Source of the DNA: Acidobacteria bacterium Mor1
GTDB lineage: Bacteria; Acidobacteriota; Polarisedimenticolia; Polarisedimenticolales; Polarisedimenticolaceae
Length of the DNA: 64,000 nucleotides
Direction of reading: 5' to 3'
Assembly (NCBI GenBank): GCA_001664505.1
Contig: CP011806.1
Location: 5,201,672 to 5,265,671 of the forward strand
Shown here one piece after another: positions 15,369-23,944 of this stretch (the first letter of the stretch is position 1; each line of letters opens with the position of its first letter). The position numbers were made by a program, and so were the translations under genes. A model generated the notes under the pieces. The model saw nothing but the letters and a program-made list of their open reading frames with translations. It was not told the DNA's origin and ran no database searches.

Positions 15369-16452
15369 CGGTTGCGGAAGCTCTCCGCTCGACACGGGCA
15401 GGGCCGCCGCGCATGGCCTCGCGATAGGCTTCGAGGGTTTGTTCGGCGCAGCGCTGCCAGCTGAAGTGGGCCGCGCGCTTGCGGCCCCGTTCACTCAGGT
15501 CTTGCCGGAGGCCGGGATCACCGAGCACCCGCAACAGCACGTGGGCCAGCGGGTGCGGGTCGCTGACCGGTACCGTCGCCGCGGCGCCGCCGCAGAGTTC
15601 CTCCAGCGCGTCGCAGTTGGAGGCGACCACCGGAGTACCGCAGGCCATGGCCTCGAGGGCAGGGAAGCCGAATCCCTCGAGGCGTGAGGGCATCGCCAGT
15701 AGGCTGGCCTCGCGGTAGTGCTCGACCAGCGCTTCATCGGAGACGAGTCCCAGCCCTTCCACGTTGCGCGCCCCACTTATGGCTGCGTCGTCGGCGTTGA
15801 CGCCGATCAGGCGCAGCCGGGCGTCCGGTCGTTCGGCGAGCACCCTGCGGAACGCGGCCAGCAGCATCGGCAGGTTCTTGTGGGGCTTCGCCGTGATCAA
15901 GGAGAGGATCGTCGCCGGCCGGCCGGCGGGCGGTTGCCATCCGCCCCGGAACTTCTCGTCGACCCCGTGGGGGATCACCCGGATCTTGCCGCGGACCGGC
16001 GGGACCAGTGCTTCGAGATCACGTCGAGTGGCGTCGCTGGGAACCACGACCCGCGCCGCGCGGTAGAGGGCGCGTTCCAGCACCTGGCGGGCGAGCCAGA
16101 TCCGCGGGCGCGCACCGGCGCCGGCGATTCGGAAATGGACCAGGTCGTGGACGGTGATCACGCTGCGGGCCGGCAGCGCCCAGGGGGCGTTGTAGTGGGG
16201 CACGTGGACCAGATCGTGGCGCCGGCGGTGGCGGGCCATGACCGTCGAGCCCGCCAGCTGTTCGCGCACGCTGTAGATCGGCGCGGGGTACCCCAACCGC
16301 GGGGCGTCCTGTTCCCATTCCAGCGGATCGGGGTCCGACGTCAGGTAGCTGATCGACACGTCCTCGCGATCGGCGAGGGCACGGCAGAGCCCGCGGATGT
16401 AGCGGCCGATGCCGCTGTGGTGGGCCATGCGGGCGTCGACCATCAAGCGCAT
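15355..16452 (-). CDS. GT4 family glycosyltransferase
   Basis: About 365 residues, GT-B fold. The N-terminus MRLMVDARMAHHSGIGRYIR is the usual opening of the mannosyltransferase-like GT4 group. The second half has VIPHGVDEKFRGG, ILSLITAKPHKNLPMLLAAF, ARLRLIGVNADDAAIS and the donor-site SLLAMPSRLEGFGFPALEAM with the E-x7-E retaining motif, then CGTPVVASN. ATG 16452 shares one base with the stop codon of the upstream GT4 gene, so the two are translationally coupled. The two neighbours look like diverged copies of one another and may add successive sugars to the same glycan. Confidence 0.9.
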   Translation of the reverse strand: MRLMVDARMAHHSGIGRYIRGLCRALADREDVSISYLTSDPDPLEWEQDAPRLGYPAPIYSVREQLAGSTVMARHRRRHDLVHVPHYNAPWALPARSVITVHDLVHFRIAGAGARPRIWLARQVLERALYRAARVVVPSDATRRDLEALVPPVRGKIRVIPHGVDEKFRGGWQPPAGRPATILSLITAKPHKNLPMLLAAFRRVLAERPDARLRLIGVNADDAAISGARNVEGLGLVSDEALVEHYREASLLAMPSRLEGFGFPALEAMACGTPVVASNCDALEELCGGAAATVPVSDPHPLAHVLLRVLGDPGLRQDLSERGRKRAAHFSWQRCAEQTLEAYREAMRGGPARVERRASATDAPA

Positions 16453-17633
16453 CAGCGAGCCCTCCTCTCGGCGACGACCCGGCGGTAGATCTCGAGGGTC
16501 TCCCGGGCGGTGCGCTCCCAGCTCAGATTGGCGACCCGTTCCCGGCCTTGCTCGACCAGGCGGTCGCGGATTCCGGGGGATGCGAGGCGGCCAACGGCGT
16601 GGGCCAGTGCGTCGGCGTCGGTCGGATCCACGGTCAGGGCGGCGCTGCCGGCGACCTCCGCCATGGCGCCATGGTCGCCGCAGATCACGGCGGTGCCGGC
16701 GGCCATGGCCTCGACGATCGGCAGCCCGAATCCTTCGGCCAGCGACGGAAAGACCAACGCCCGGGAGCGCCGGTAGAGTTCGGCCAGGGTGTCGTCGAGG
16801 ACGTACCCCGCGAAGTGGACCGAGCCGTGGAGGCCGAGGGTGCCCATCTGCTTGCGCAGGGCGCGCTCTTCGGGGCCCCACAGGCCGGTCAGCACCAACT
16901 CGGGGCGGGTTTCGGGTGGAATGCGGGCCAGGGCGTCGAGCACCACCCGGGCGTTCTTGCGCGCCTCGAGCCGGCCGACGAACAGCAGGAAGTCCTCGGG
17001 GATATCCAGCGGCACGTCGCGGCGCTCTTCCGAGGGGGCGAAGCAGGCATCCGGTGCTTCCGGAACCACCGCGATCTGCGCCTGGTCGACTCCGTACTGT
17101 CCTTGAAGTTCCGTGGCGACGTGTTGCGTGGGCACGATGACGCGATCCGCCCCGCGCAACGCACGCGGCAGAAACGTACCGACTACGGTGCGGTGCTTGC
17201 GCGAGAACCACTGAGGGTGCGTGACCGGAAGCAGGTCATGGACGGTGACCACCGAGGCCACACCCTGCGGCGCCGGCATGCCGATGTGGTCGAGGCCGTG
17301 CACCACATCGGCCCCGCATTGCCGAGCCGCTCCGCGCAAGGCGAGGAGCGAGCGCAGCGTGCTGCTGCGGAAGGGTGCCGGCCGGTGTTCGATTCGATCT
17401 CCGGCGGGCAGCACGTCGTGACAGGTCTGCGGCCCGGTCAGGAGCACAAGCCGATCGTCGTCTCCCAGCATGTCGGCCAGGGCGCGGGTCAGGCCGAGCG
17501 CGTAGCGGCCGACGCCGGTCGGGTGGCGGACCAGCAGCTTCGCGTCGAGGGCGACACGAACTCCGCCGGCCGGAGCCGTCGTGCCCGGCGATGCGGCGTG
17601 CTGATGCGAATCCATGAGCGGCGTGGTCGGCAC
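16452..17633 (-). CDS. GT4 family glycosyltransferase
   Basis: About 393 residues. It has VALDAKLLVRHPTGVGRYAL, VVTVHDLLPVTHPQWFSRK, a nucleotide-sugar region FLLFVGRLEARKNARVVLDA and RALVFPSLAEGFGLPIVEAM containing the E-x7-E motif, then AGTAVICGD. This fits the same mannosyltransferase-like branch as the next gene. GTG 17633 is chosen as the start because TATACT lies six bases upstream, giving a leaderless mRNA; ATG 17615 is the alternative and also lacks a ribosome site. It heads the minus-strand glycan unit that runs down to the O-antigen-ligase-like gene. Confidence 0.88.
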   Translation of the reverse strand: MPTTPLMDSHQHAASPGTTAPAGGVRVALDAKLLVRHPTGVGRYALGLTRALADMLGDDDRLVLLTGPQTCHDVLPAGDRIEHRPAPFRSSTLRSLLALRGAARQCGADVVHGLDHIGMPAPQGVASVVTVHDLLPVTHPQWFSRKHRTVVGTFLPRALRGADRVIVPTQHVATELQGQYGVDQAQIAVVPEAPDACFAPSEERRDVPLDIPEDFLLFVGRLEARKNARVVLDALARIPPETRPELVLTGLWGPEERALRKQMGTLGLHGSVHFAGYVLDDTLAELYRRSRALVFPSLAEGFGLPIVEAMAAGTAVICGDHGAMAEVAGSAALTVDPTDADALAHAVGRLASPGIRDRLVEQGRERVANLSWERTARETLEIYRRVVAERRAR

Positions 17634-17639
17634 GGCGCC

Positions 17640-17645
17640 AGTATA
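17640..17645 (-). promoter_or_regulatory. Leaderless-type -10 box (TATACT, 6 bases before GTG 17633)
   Basis: TATACT on the minus strand, spacer GGCGCC, then GTG. No ribosome site and no clear -35 box. Confidence 0.55.
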
Positions 17646-17673
17646 CGACGCCGGCCGCGTCACCGAGTTCGGC

Positions 17674-18963
17674 TCAGTCCATCGACCCCGGGTTGCCGCA
17701 GACGTCCAGGGCGCGCACCTGGTAGAAGGTCAGGTCGCTTCCACCGATCGCTTCTCCGGGTACGACGGTGACCGAGCGCGGTCCGGCCGTCACCGAGAGC
17801 GGCAGCCCGTCGGAAAAGTCGGCGTTCTGCGCCGAGTACAGCTCATAGCCCTGGATCAAATCGGTATTGCCGGTGATGTCGTGATTCACCGGGTTCCAGT
17901 CGAAGCTCAGGTCGTTGCCGTCGCGCGAGACCAGCAGGCCGCCGGCGTTGCCGGGCGGGCAGTCGTCCTGGGGTTCGACGGGTTCCAGCAGCCGATCGAT
18001 CAGCACGGTGTTGTCGAAGTTGAGGCCGTCCCAGAAATCGTCGGTCTGGCGCACCACCACCATCTTCAGCGAGCGGATCACGTAGAGGTACTGAGTGCCC
18101 AGGCCGATGGCCATGGCGGTGTCGCAGGGCAGCGCAGTCGTCCCGGGAAGAGGCAGCCACCAGGTGCGGCCGTAGTCATCCTTGACCGCCGAGCGATGGA
18201 ATGCCTCGTCGAGCAGCTCCTGCTCGACGATCTGTTCGCCGGTGCCGGGCCAGTAACCGCCGTTTCGAATCAGTTCGCCGTACTTGATCCATTCGGGGGC
18301 GACCCACTGGGAGCCCCAGGCGAGCAGCGGCATGTCGTCGTCGCCACGGTTCCAGTTGTCGTACGAGGCGCCGATCGGCGTGAGGATGCGATCCTGCAGG
18401 TAGTCCACCGGGTCGACCCAGGTCGGGTCGTTCTTGCGCCGCAGGAATTCGCCGAAGATCTGGTAGGGCACCGAGCCGTACTCCCAGAAGGTGCCGGGAT
18501 CGTAGAGCGCCGGGGCCAGGATCGAGTCGGCGTAGTTGGGGTCGTTGTCCGCCTCGATGCCGCTGGTAAGCGACAGCAGCTGGGCCAGGCTCACCTGGGA
18601 CTTGCGGGGATCGTCGACCCACTCGGGGATCGTGTCGACCAGCAGTTCGTCCCACGACGAGATGATGCCGTCGTCGATCGCCGCGGCGGCCATGATCGAG
18701 CTGAAGCTCTTGGTTCCGCTCCATATCTCCTGGGGGACGGTGGCGCCGCCACCGGGCCGGTAGTCCTCGCAGACCACCTGGCCGTCGACCATCACCAGCA
18801 GGGCAACCCCGCCGGTCTGGGCGTTGTAGGCCGCGGCGTCGGCGCAGGTGTCGGTGGTCACCGGCGTGGGATAGGTGCACTGGGCCAGCGCGTTGGAGCC
18901 GTTCAGCCCGACGAGTGTCAGCAGCATTCCCGTCAGCAGGCGTGCGGTGTGTCCGGTTTGCAT
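17674..18963 (-). CDS. Exported serine hydrolase (beta-lactamase class C fold) with FN3-like C-terminal module
   Basis: About 429 residues. A signal peptide (TGMLLTLVGLNGSNALAQ) precedes a penicillin-binding-protein-like domain. The nucleophile motif SxxK is SGTK, preceded by EIW and followed by SFSSIMAAAAIDDG. The expected tyrosine motif after GTFWEYG is YGS rather than YSN. The catalytic part ends near residue 345. The last 85 residues (WNPVNHDITG, YELYSAQNADF, LTFYQVRALDVCGNPGS) are an FN3-like module also seen in four other exported proteins here. ATG 18963 has a strong ribosome site (GAGGAGGGG). It may be an esterase, amidase or peptidase; the substrate is unknown. Confidence 0.86.
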   Translation of the reverse strand: MQTGHTARLLTGMLLTLVGLNGSNALAQCTYPTPVTTDTCADAAAYNAQTGGVALLVMVDGQVVCEDYRPGGGATVPQEIWSGTKSFSSIMAAAAIDDGIISSWDELLVDTIPEWVDDPRKSQVSLAQLLSLTSGIEADNDPNYADSILAPALYDPGTFWEYGSVPYQIFGEFLRRKNDPTWVDPVDYLQDRILTPIGASYDNWNRGDDDMPLLAWGSQWVAPEWIKYGELIRNGGYWPGTGEQIVEQELLDEAFHRSAVKDDYGRTWWLPLPGTTALPCDTAMAIGLGTQYLYVIRSLKMVVVRQTDDFWDGLNFDNTVLIDRLLEPVEPQDDCPPGNAGGLLVSRDGNDLSFDWNPVNHDITGNTDLIQGYELYSAQNADFSDGLPLSVTAGPRSVTVVPGEAIGGSDLTFYQVRALDVCGNPGSMD

Positions 18964-19102
18964 GTTCCCCCCTCCTCGTCCCGTGACTATACGTCGAAAA
19001 GGCGGGCCGGATCGATGGCGGAGCCGGGTTCTGCAGCGGCTCGTTCGATTTCCCGCCGCCCGGCGAGCCGGACGTCTAGACTGTGTCCAGGAGGGTTCGC
19101 CG

Positions 19103-20116
19103 ATGTTTCGTGCCTTGTCCCGATTGGCCACTTTGCCCGACAAGCTGGCGTTCGCCGGCCTCGTCCGCGGGATGTCCGGACAGATCCAGCTCACCTGCGC
19201 GTCGGCGCTGCTGCGCAGCGGAGCGATGGCCGGCTTGGGACAGCCGGCTACCCTCGATGAACTGGCCCTCGCCACCGGCGCTTCGGAGCGGGACCTGCTG
19301 CGGAGCCTGCTGGAACTCGGTGTCGCCCGCGGGTTGCTCAAGCGGCGCGGCGAGCGTTACGCGCCGCGCAGTGCGATGGCTCGCCGCCTTGCCGCCGACC
19401 CCGAGGGTCCGCTCGCCTCGATGTTGCTGGAGTTCACCAGCTATCACCACGAAGTGATGGTGGACCTTCCCGGCCGCCTCGCCGGCGAGCCGCCACGGGA
19501 CTACCTCGATCGCTACGGTCCGCTCGTCGCGCGCTCCTCCCGCATCCTCGATCACTGGTTGCGGGACTGGGTCGAACGTTTGTTCGCCGGCGGAGCGGCC
19601 CGGAAGGTGCTCGACCTGGGCTGCGGGAGCGGCACGATGCTCTGCCACATCGGGTCTCTGGGGCCGGAGTTTCGCGGGGCGGGCCTCGAGCTCGATCCTG
19701 CCGTCGCCGAACAGGCCCGGGAGCAGCTCGCGTCGGCGGACCTCGGCGATCGTTTCGAGGTCCACGTCGGCGACATGCGCGATTCGGGAAGCTGGCCCTC
19801 GGGTCCGTTCGACGTGATCACGGCCAACCAGAACGTCTACTACTTCGATGCCGGCGAGCGCGCGGCGCTTTGGCGCAGCGTGAGTGAGCGGCTGGGTCCG
19901 GGCGGGCGAGTGGCCATCGCCACCTCCACGGCAGGCGGTCCGATGTCCAGCTACTTCGACCTGGTCCTCGGCTCGACCGAGGGCTGCCGGATGTTGCCCG
20001 GCGTCGAGCAACTGGAGCGGGAGCTGGTCGAAGCAGGCTTCGCGATCGATCGCCGGGAACGGTTGATTCCGGGGGACTCGGTCTACGGCCTGGCTGCGGT
20101 TCGCGGCGAAACCTGA
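19103..20116 (+). CDS. O-methyltransferase-like SAM enzyme with winged-helix N-terminus
   Basis: About 337 residues. The N-terminal 100 residues are helical with a winged-helix look (PATLDELALATGASERDLLR, then LLELGVARGLLKRRGERYAP), as in plant-type and polyketide O-methyltransferases that dimerise through this region. The catalytic domain holds VLDLGCGSGTMLCHI (SAM loop, about residue 170), GLELDPAVAEQARE, VGDMRD, VITANQNVYYF and LGPGGRVAIAT. A small molecule or lipid is the probable substrate. ATG 19103 is selected because AGGAGGG lies seven bases upstream. It is divergent from the serine hydrolase and stands alone. Confidence 0.83.
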   Translation: MFRALSRLATLPDKLAFAGLVRGMSGQIQLTCASALLRSGAMAGLGQPATLDELALATGASERDLLRSLLELGVARGLLKRRGERYAPRSAMARRLAADPEGPLASMLLEFTSYHHEVMVDLPGRLAGEPPRDYLDRYGPLVARSSRILDHWLRDWVERLFAGGAARKVLDLGCGSGTMLCHIGSLGPEFRGAGLELDPAVAEQAREQLASADLGDRFEVHVGDMRDSGSWPSGPFDVITANQNVYYFDAGERAALWRSVSERLGPGGRVAIATSTAGGPMSSYFDLVLGSTEGCRMLPGVEQLERELVEAGFAIDRRERLIPGDSVYGLAAVRGET

Positions 20117-20134
20117 GGTCGAGAGTTCTTCTTT

Positions 20135-20165
20135 GTCGAATAAGGCCGAAGTTGGCCGGTTCGAC
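20135..20165 (+). promoter_or_regulatory. Nested hairpin in the leader of the large metal-binding protein gene
   Basis: GTCGAA at 20135-20140 pairs with TTCGAC at 20160-20165, and inside it GGCC at 20144-20147 pairs with GGCC at 20154-20157. The structure ends just before the ribosome site GGAG near 20170. Confidence 0.4.
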
Positions 20166-20178
20166 GAAGGAGAAGGCG

Positions 20179-23100
20179 ATGCGATCTCGAGTTCTGGGCA
20201 CCGTGTTGTTGTGGGTTCTCGGCGGATCGATCCTGGCGGGCATCGACGGAGACGGGGTCGCCGACGTGACCGACAACTGCCTGAACCTGGCGAACCCGCT
20301 TCAGGCCGACGGGGATGGGGACGGGATCGGCGACGCCTGTGACGCCTGTCCGCTGAGCCCGACCCCGACCGGCTCCGAGATCGACCTGTCCGGTGCGCTG
20401 AACGCGACCTCGGCGGACCTCACCCCGGACGGCCAGCGGGTCGTGTTCATCGGCGACGACTCGAATCCGCCGAGACTCTACGCGGCTCTGATCGACGGCG
20501 GGGGACCGCTGCAACTCAGCGGCAACCGGAGAGTGCGCTCCTTCGCCCTCGGTGGCGCCTCGACCACCGCCGTCTACGTGGCCCGCGACCAGAACAATCC
20601 CGCCCAGTGGGACGCGTTCTCGATTCCCCTGGGCGGCGGCACGCCGATCAACCTCAGCAATGAATCCAGCCGCAACGTGCAGACCGTCCGGGTCTCTCCC
20701 GACGACGCGTGGGCGACCTACGACCTCAACACCAATCCGACGACCCTCTACAGCGTGCAGACGGCCGGGGGAACGCCCAACCTGCTGTTCAACAACGATC
20801 TGCGGAACTTCGACGAGTGGGCCATCTCTGCCGACAGCGCCCATGTGGTCTTCGTCGACGCCTTCGACAACCTCTACACCACGCCCCTGGCGGGAGGATC
20901 TCTGGAATTCATCGACAATCAGGTTGCGCGTTGGGCGCTGACCGAGGACGGAAGCCACATCGTCTTCACGAGCCGGCAGGTCTCGGTGAACCGCCTCTAC
21001 AGCGTGCCGGCTGCAGGCGGAGCCCCGACCCTGTTGTCCAGCGCGCCGTCGAGCAGTCGAACCGTGAATGACTTCGTCATCGCCGCAGACGGATCCACGG
21101 TGGCGTTCACCGCGGACTTCGAGGTTGCCGGGCAGTTCGATCTCTACTCGGTTCCGATCGGCGGCGGAAGCCAGGAGCGCCTCAGCAGCGGCATGACCGC
21201 CGGCGGTGCGGTGGATCGGATCGCGATTTCGCCCGATAGCGCCACCGTCGTCTACGTGGCGGACCAGGACATCCTCGGGACTCATGAACTGTATTCGGTG
21301 CCGATTACCGGGGGTAGCCAGGCCAAACGTTCCGATTCGTTGCCGGCAGGCGGGCAAGTGCTGACCCGCTCGCTGCTGTTCACTTCCGACAGCTTGACGG
21401 TTCTGTACCTGGCAGACCGGGGAGTCGCAGGCCGGGAGAGCCTGCTGGCGGTGGATCTGACCGGCGGAATCGTCCGTGAACTGAGCCCCACGGTGGTTGC
21501 CGGCGATCACTTCGAGTCGGGCATCGAGGTCTCTCCGGACAACAGCCAGGTGCTCAATCGCTCGGATATCGGAAGTACCGCGACGTTGTTCCAGTCTCCG
21601 TTGTCCGGGTGGGCGACGTCGGCGTTGGGGACCTTCGATGGCGGATGGGCTCGCTTCCGTCCCGGGGCTCCGGCGACGGCGTTGTGGTTCGATCCGGACG
21701 CCGGCGACATCCTGATCCTGGCCCTGGACGCCGATGCCGACGGGGACGGCTTCACGGTCTGCGGCGGCGATTGCGGGGACGCCCAGGCGTCGGTCTTTCC
21801 CGGAGCTCCTCAGGTCTGCGGCGATGGCCTCAACAACGATTGCGACGATCCGGCCTGGCCGGTGGACGGCCAGGAGTCCGACGATGACGGCGACGGCCTG
21901 TCGGAATGTGACGGAGACTGTGACGATCAGGACCTGGCCGTGTTCCCCGGCGCCCCGGAGCTGTGCGATGGGCTCAACAATGACTGCTCGGATCCGCTCT
22001 GGCCTGCGCTGACCGACATTGAATTCGATGACGACGGTGACGGGGTGACCGAGTGTGCCGGGGACTGCGACGACTCGGCGAGTGGGGTTTTCCCCGGGGC
22101 GCCGGAGCTTTGCGACGGGCTGGCCAACGACTGTAATGCGGCGGAATGGCCCACGCCCCCCTACGACGAGCGGGACAACGACGGCGACGGTTTCGCCGAG
22201 TGCGAGTCCGACTGCATCGACCTCGACCCGACGGTGTTCCCGGGATCCGGTACTCCCTGTCCCGACGGCTGGAGCCGTGGCTACGCCAGCATTCTCAGCC
22301 CGCAGCCGAGCGCCCTGCTGGGAACGTCGGACGGCGGAATCCTGATGGTCGGCAACAGTATGGAGTTCGGTTTCGACGGTGAAGCGATCGTCCACAAGCT
22401 CGACGGCGCCGGGAACGTGCTGTTTCAGCGGGACGGAAACTCTACGTCGTGGGATTTCGATGCCGCGGCCGAGGCGCCGAACGGAGACCTCGTCATCCTC
22501 GGCGAGACCTTCTGGGATGGGGGCGTGCAGCTCTACTACCAGCGCTATGACGCTGCCGGGGCGGTGCAGCACCAGTTGCTTCATCGTCTCGACGTGCCCA
22601 GCGTGTTTGCCGCCGATGTGGAGGTGCTCAGTACCGGTGAGATCCTCGTGACCGGACGAAGCGATGTGGGGACCAACGACTGGCGCGCCTTCTCCTACCG
22701 GGTGGACGGCGCGGGGTTTGCCCTGGCCGGTCAGGAACTCGATCAGGGGCCCGGCCCGGTGGAGAGCTGCGACAGCGCAGCCGATGGCGACGGCGGATAT
22801 CTGACCGTCTGTGTCGGCGGGTTCGGCGACCTGCACTACGCCCACAAGGTGGAGAATCCGGCGACGGGAGCACTCTCCGGTTCTCATCGACGGGACCACG
22901 CCTCCGGCGGGACCGACGCGCGGGTCGTTCACGTCGACGGCGGGGGGTACCTGTACACGATGGTCACCGAGATCTCCGGGAATCTGGAGACCCTGGTGAC
23001 CCGGGTGACCGATGACGCGGCGACGACCCTCTGGGAGCGCCGCATCGGTGGGGTCGGGGATGACCGTCTGAGCGACGTGGTCGCGGTCGGCGACGGCTTC

Positions 23101-23904
23101 GTGATGTCCGGTGTGACCACGACCCATGACGGGACCCCTCAGCTCTGGCTGCTGAAGCTCGACGATTCGGGCACGGTGGTCTGGCAGCGGGTCTACGGCA
23201 GCGTGGACGGAGACGAGTGGACGACACGCATCACTGAACTGTCCGACGGGGACCTGGCGGTGCTGGCGACCCGGCCCAGCCTGGCTCCCGGGCGGGATCG
23301 GGAGTTCTGGCTGCTTCGGCTGAACGCCGACGGTCTGCTTTCGGCCTGCGAGGTGCGCAACGCGTCGATCCCGGTCGCCGTGGACTCGAGAACGACGAAC
23401 CCGACGATACCGGCCCAGTCCGAGACCTTCACCAGCGAGCCGGGGACCGGCGCATTCTCGTCCTTTCAGATTGTCGAGGACACTCTCTGCGAGTGCGCCG
23501 ATGGAGACGGGGATGGGTTCGGCTCCTGCATCGAGTGCGACGACACCGATGGGGACACCTATCCCGGCGCTGCCGAGGTCAACGACGGCCTGGACAACAA
23601 CTGTCCCGGGGATCCCGGATTCGGCGTGACCGACGAGGTGACCGGGGGCATCGAAGTAACCGGTAGTCAGGTTTGCTGGCAGCCGCAGCCCGGGGCCGGG
23701 TCGTACCAGCTCGTGCGGTCGTTGGACCCTGCGTTCAGCACCGGCTGCCTCGATACCTTCGAGACGGCGACCTGCTGGACCGAGACCGAGACGCCGCCGC
23801 CGGGGGAGACCTTCTTCTACGTGGTTCGGGCTTCCACGCCGTTCACCGGTTCATGGGGCGTGGACTCGAGCGGTAGCGAGCGCATCGTGGACTGCGTGCC
23901 CTAG
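20179..23904 (+). CDS. Very large exported protein: TolB-like propeller, MopE-type metal-binding repeats, FN3-like C-terminus
   Basis: About 1,241 residues. A signal peptide is followed at once by a thrombospondin type-3-like Asp-rich unit (DGDGVADVTDNC, DGDGDGIGDACDAC). Residues about 60-515 form repeated WD40/TolB-like blades (LTPDGQRVVFIGDD, ISPDSATVVYVAD). Residues about 518-695 contain four MopE-type putative metal-binding units (DGDCDDQDLAVFPGAPELCD and relatives). A second propeller-like region follows, then one more metal unit (YPGAAEVNDGLDNNCPGD). The end is an FN3-like module with FFYVVRAS and SSGSERIVDC. It is predicted to be extracellular, calcium-loaded and possibly adhesive. ATG 20179 has GGAG at a good distance; ATG 20152 is less likely. 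Confidence 0.85.
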   Translation: MRSRVLGTVLLWVLGGSILAGIDGDGVADVTDNCLNLANPLQADGDGDGIGDACDACPLSPTPTGSEIDLSGALNATSADLTPDGQRVVFIGDDSNPPRLYAALIDGGGPLQLSGNRRVRSFALGGASTTAVYVARDQNNPAQWDAFSIPLGGGTPINLSNESSRNVQTVRVSPDDAWATYDLNTNPTTLYSVQTAGGTPNLLFNNDLRNFDEWAISADSAHVVFVDAFDNLYTTPLAGGSLEFIDNQVARWALTEDGSHIVFTSRQVSVNRLYSVPAAGGAPTLLSSAPSSSRTVNDFVIAADGSTVAFTADFEVAGQFDLYSVPIGGGSQERLSSGMTAGGAVDRIAISPDSATVVYVADQDILGTHELYSVPITGGSQAKRSDSLPAGGQVLTRSLLFTSDSLTVLYLADRGVAGRESLLAVDLTGGIVRELSPTVVAGDHFESGIEVSPDNSQVLNRSDIGSTATLFQSPLSGWATSALGTFDGGWARFRPGAPATALWFDPDAGDILILALDADADGDGFTVCGGDCGDAQASVFPGAPQVCGDGLNNDCDDPAWPVDGQESDDDGDGLSECDGDCDDQDLAVFPGAPELCDGLNNDCSDPLWPALTDIEFDDDGDGVTECAGDCDDSASGVFPGAPELCDGLANDCNAAEWPTPPYDERDNDGDGFAECESDCIDLDPTVFPGSGTPCPDGWSRGYASILSPQPSALLGTSDGGILMVGNSMEFGFDGEAIVHKLDGAGNVLFQRDGNSTSWDFDAAAEAPNGDLVILGETFWDGGVQLYYQRYDAAGAVQHQLLHRLDVPSVFAADVEVLSTGEILVTGRSDVGTNDWRAFSYRVDGAGFALAGQELDQGPGPVESCDSAADGDGGYLTVCVGGFGDLHYAHKVENPATGALSGSHRRDHASGGTDARVVHVDGGGYLYTMVTEISGNLETLVTRVTDDAATTLWERRIGGVGDDRLSDVVAVGDGFVMSGVTTTHDGTPQLWLLKLDDSGTVVWQRVYGSVDGDEWTTRITELSDGDLAVLATRPSLAPGRDREFWLLRLNADGLLSACEVRNASIPVAVDSRTTNPTIPAQSETFTSEPGTGAFSSFQIVEDTLCECADGDGDGFGSCIECDDTDGDTYPGAAEVNDGLDNNCPGDPGFGVTDEVTGGIEVTGSQVCWQPQPGAGSYQLVRSLDPAFSTGCLDTFETATCWTETETPPPGETFFYVVRASTPFTGSWGVDSSGSERIVDCVP

Positions 23905-23944
23905 TCGTGCTCCCACGCGTTCCGGCGAGGCGCGCCTTGGGGCC

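Noticed and set aside
15355-17211. Single very long protein fusing two minus-strand glycosyltransferases
   Set aside because: The N-terminal part of that frame is out of phase with the real GT4 gene at 16452-17633; the true start is ATG 16452, shared by one base with the upstream stop.
20083-23127. Open frame of about 1,000 codons on the minus strand opposite the first large metal-binding protein
   Set aside because: High GC content leaves the complement open. The translation shows no domain, no signal peptide and no family motif, while the plus strand has clear repeats and a ribosome site.
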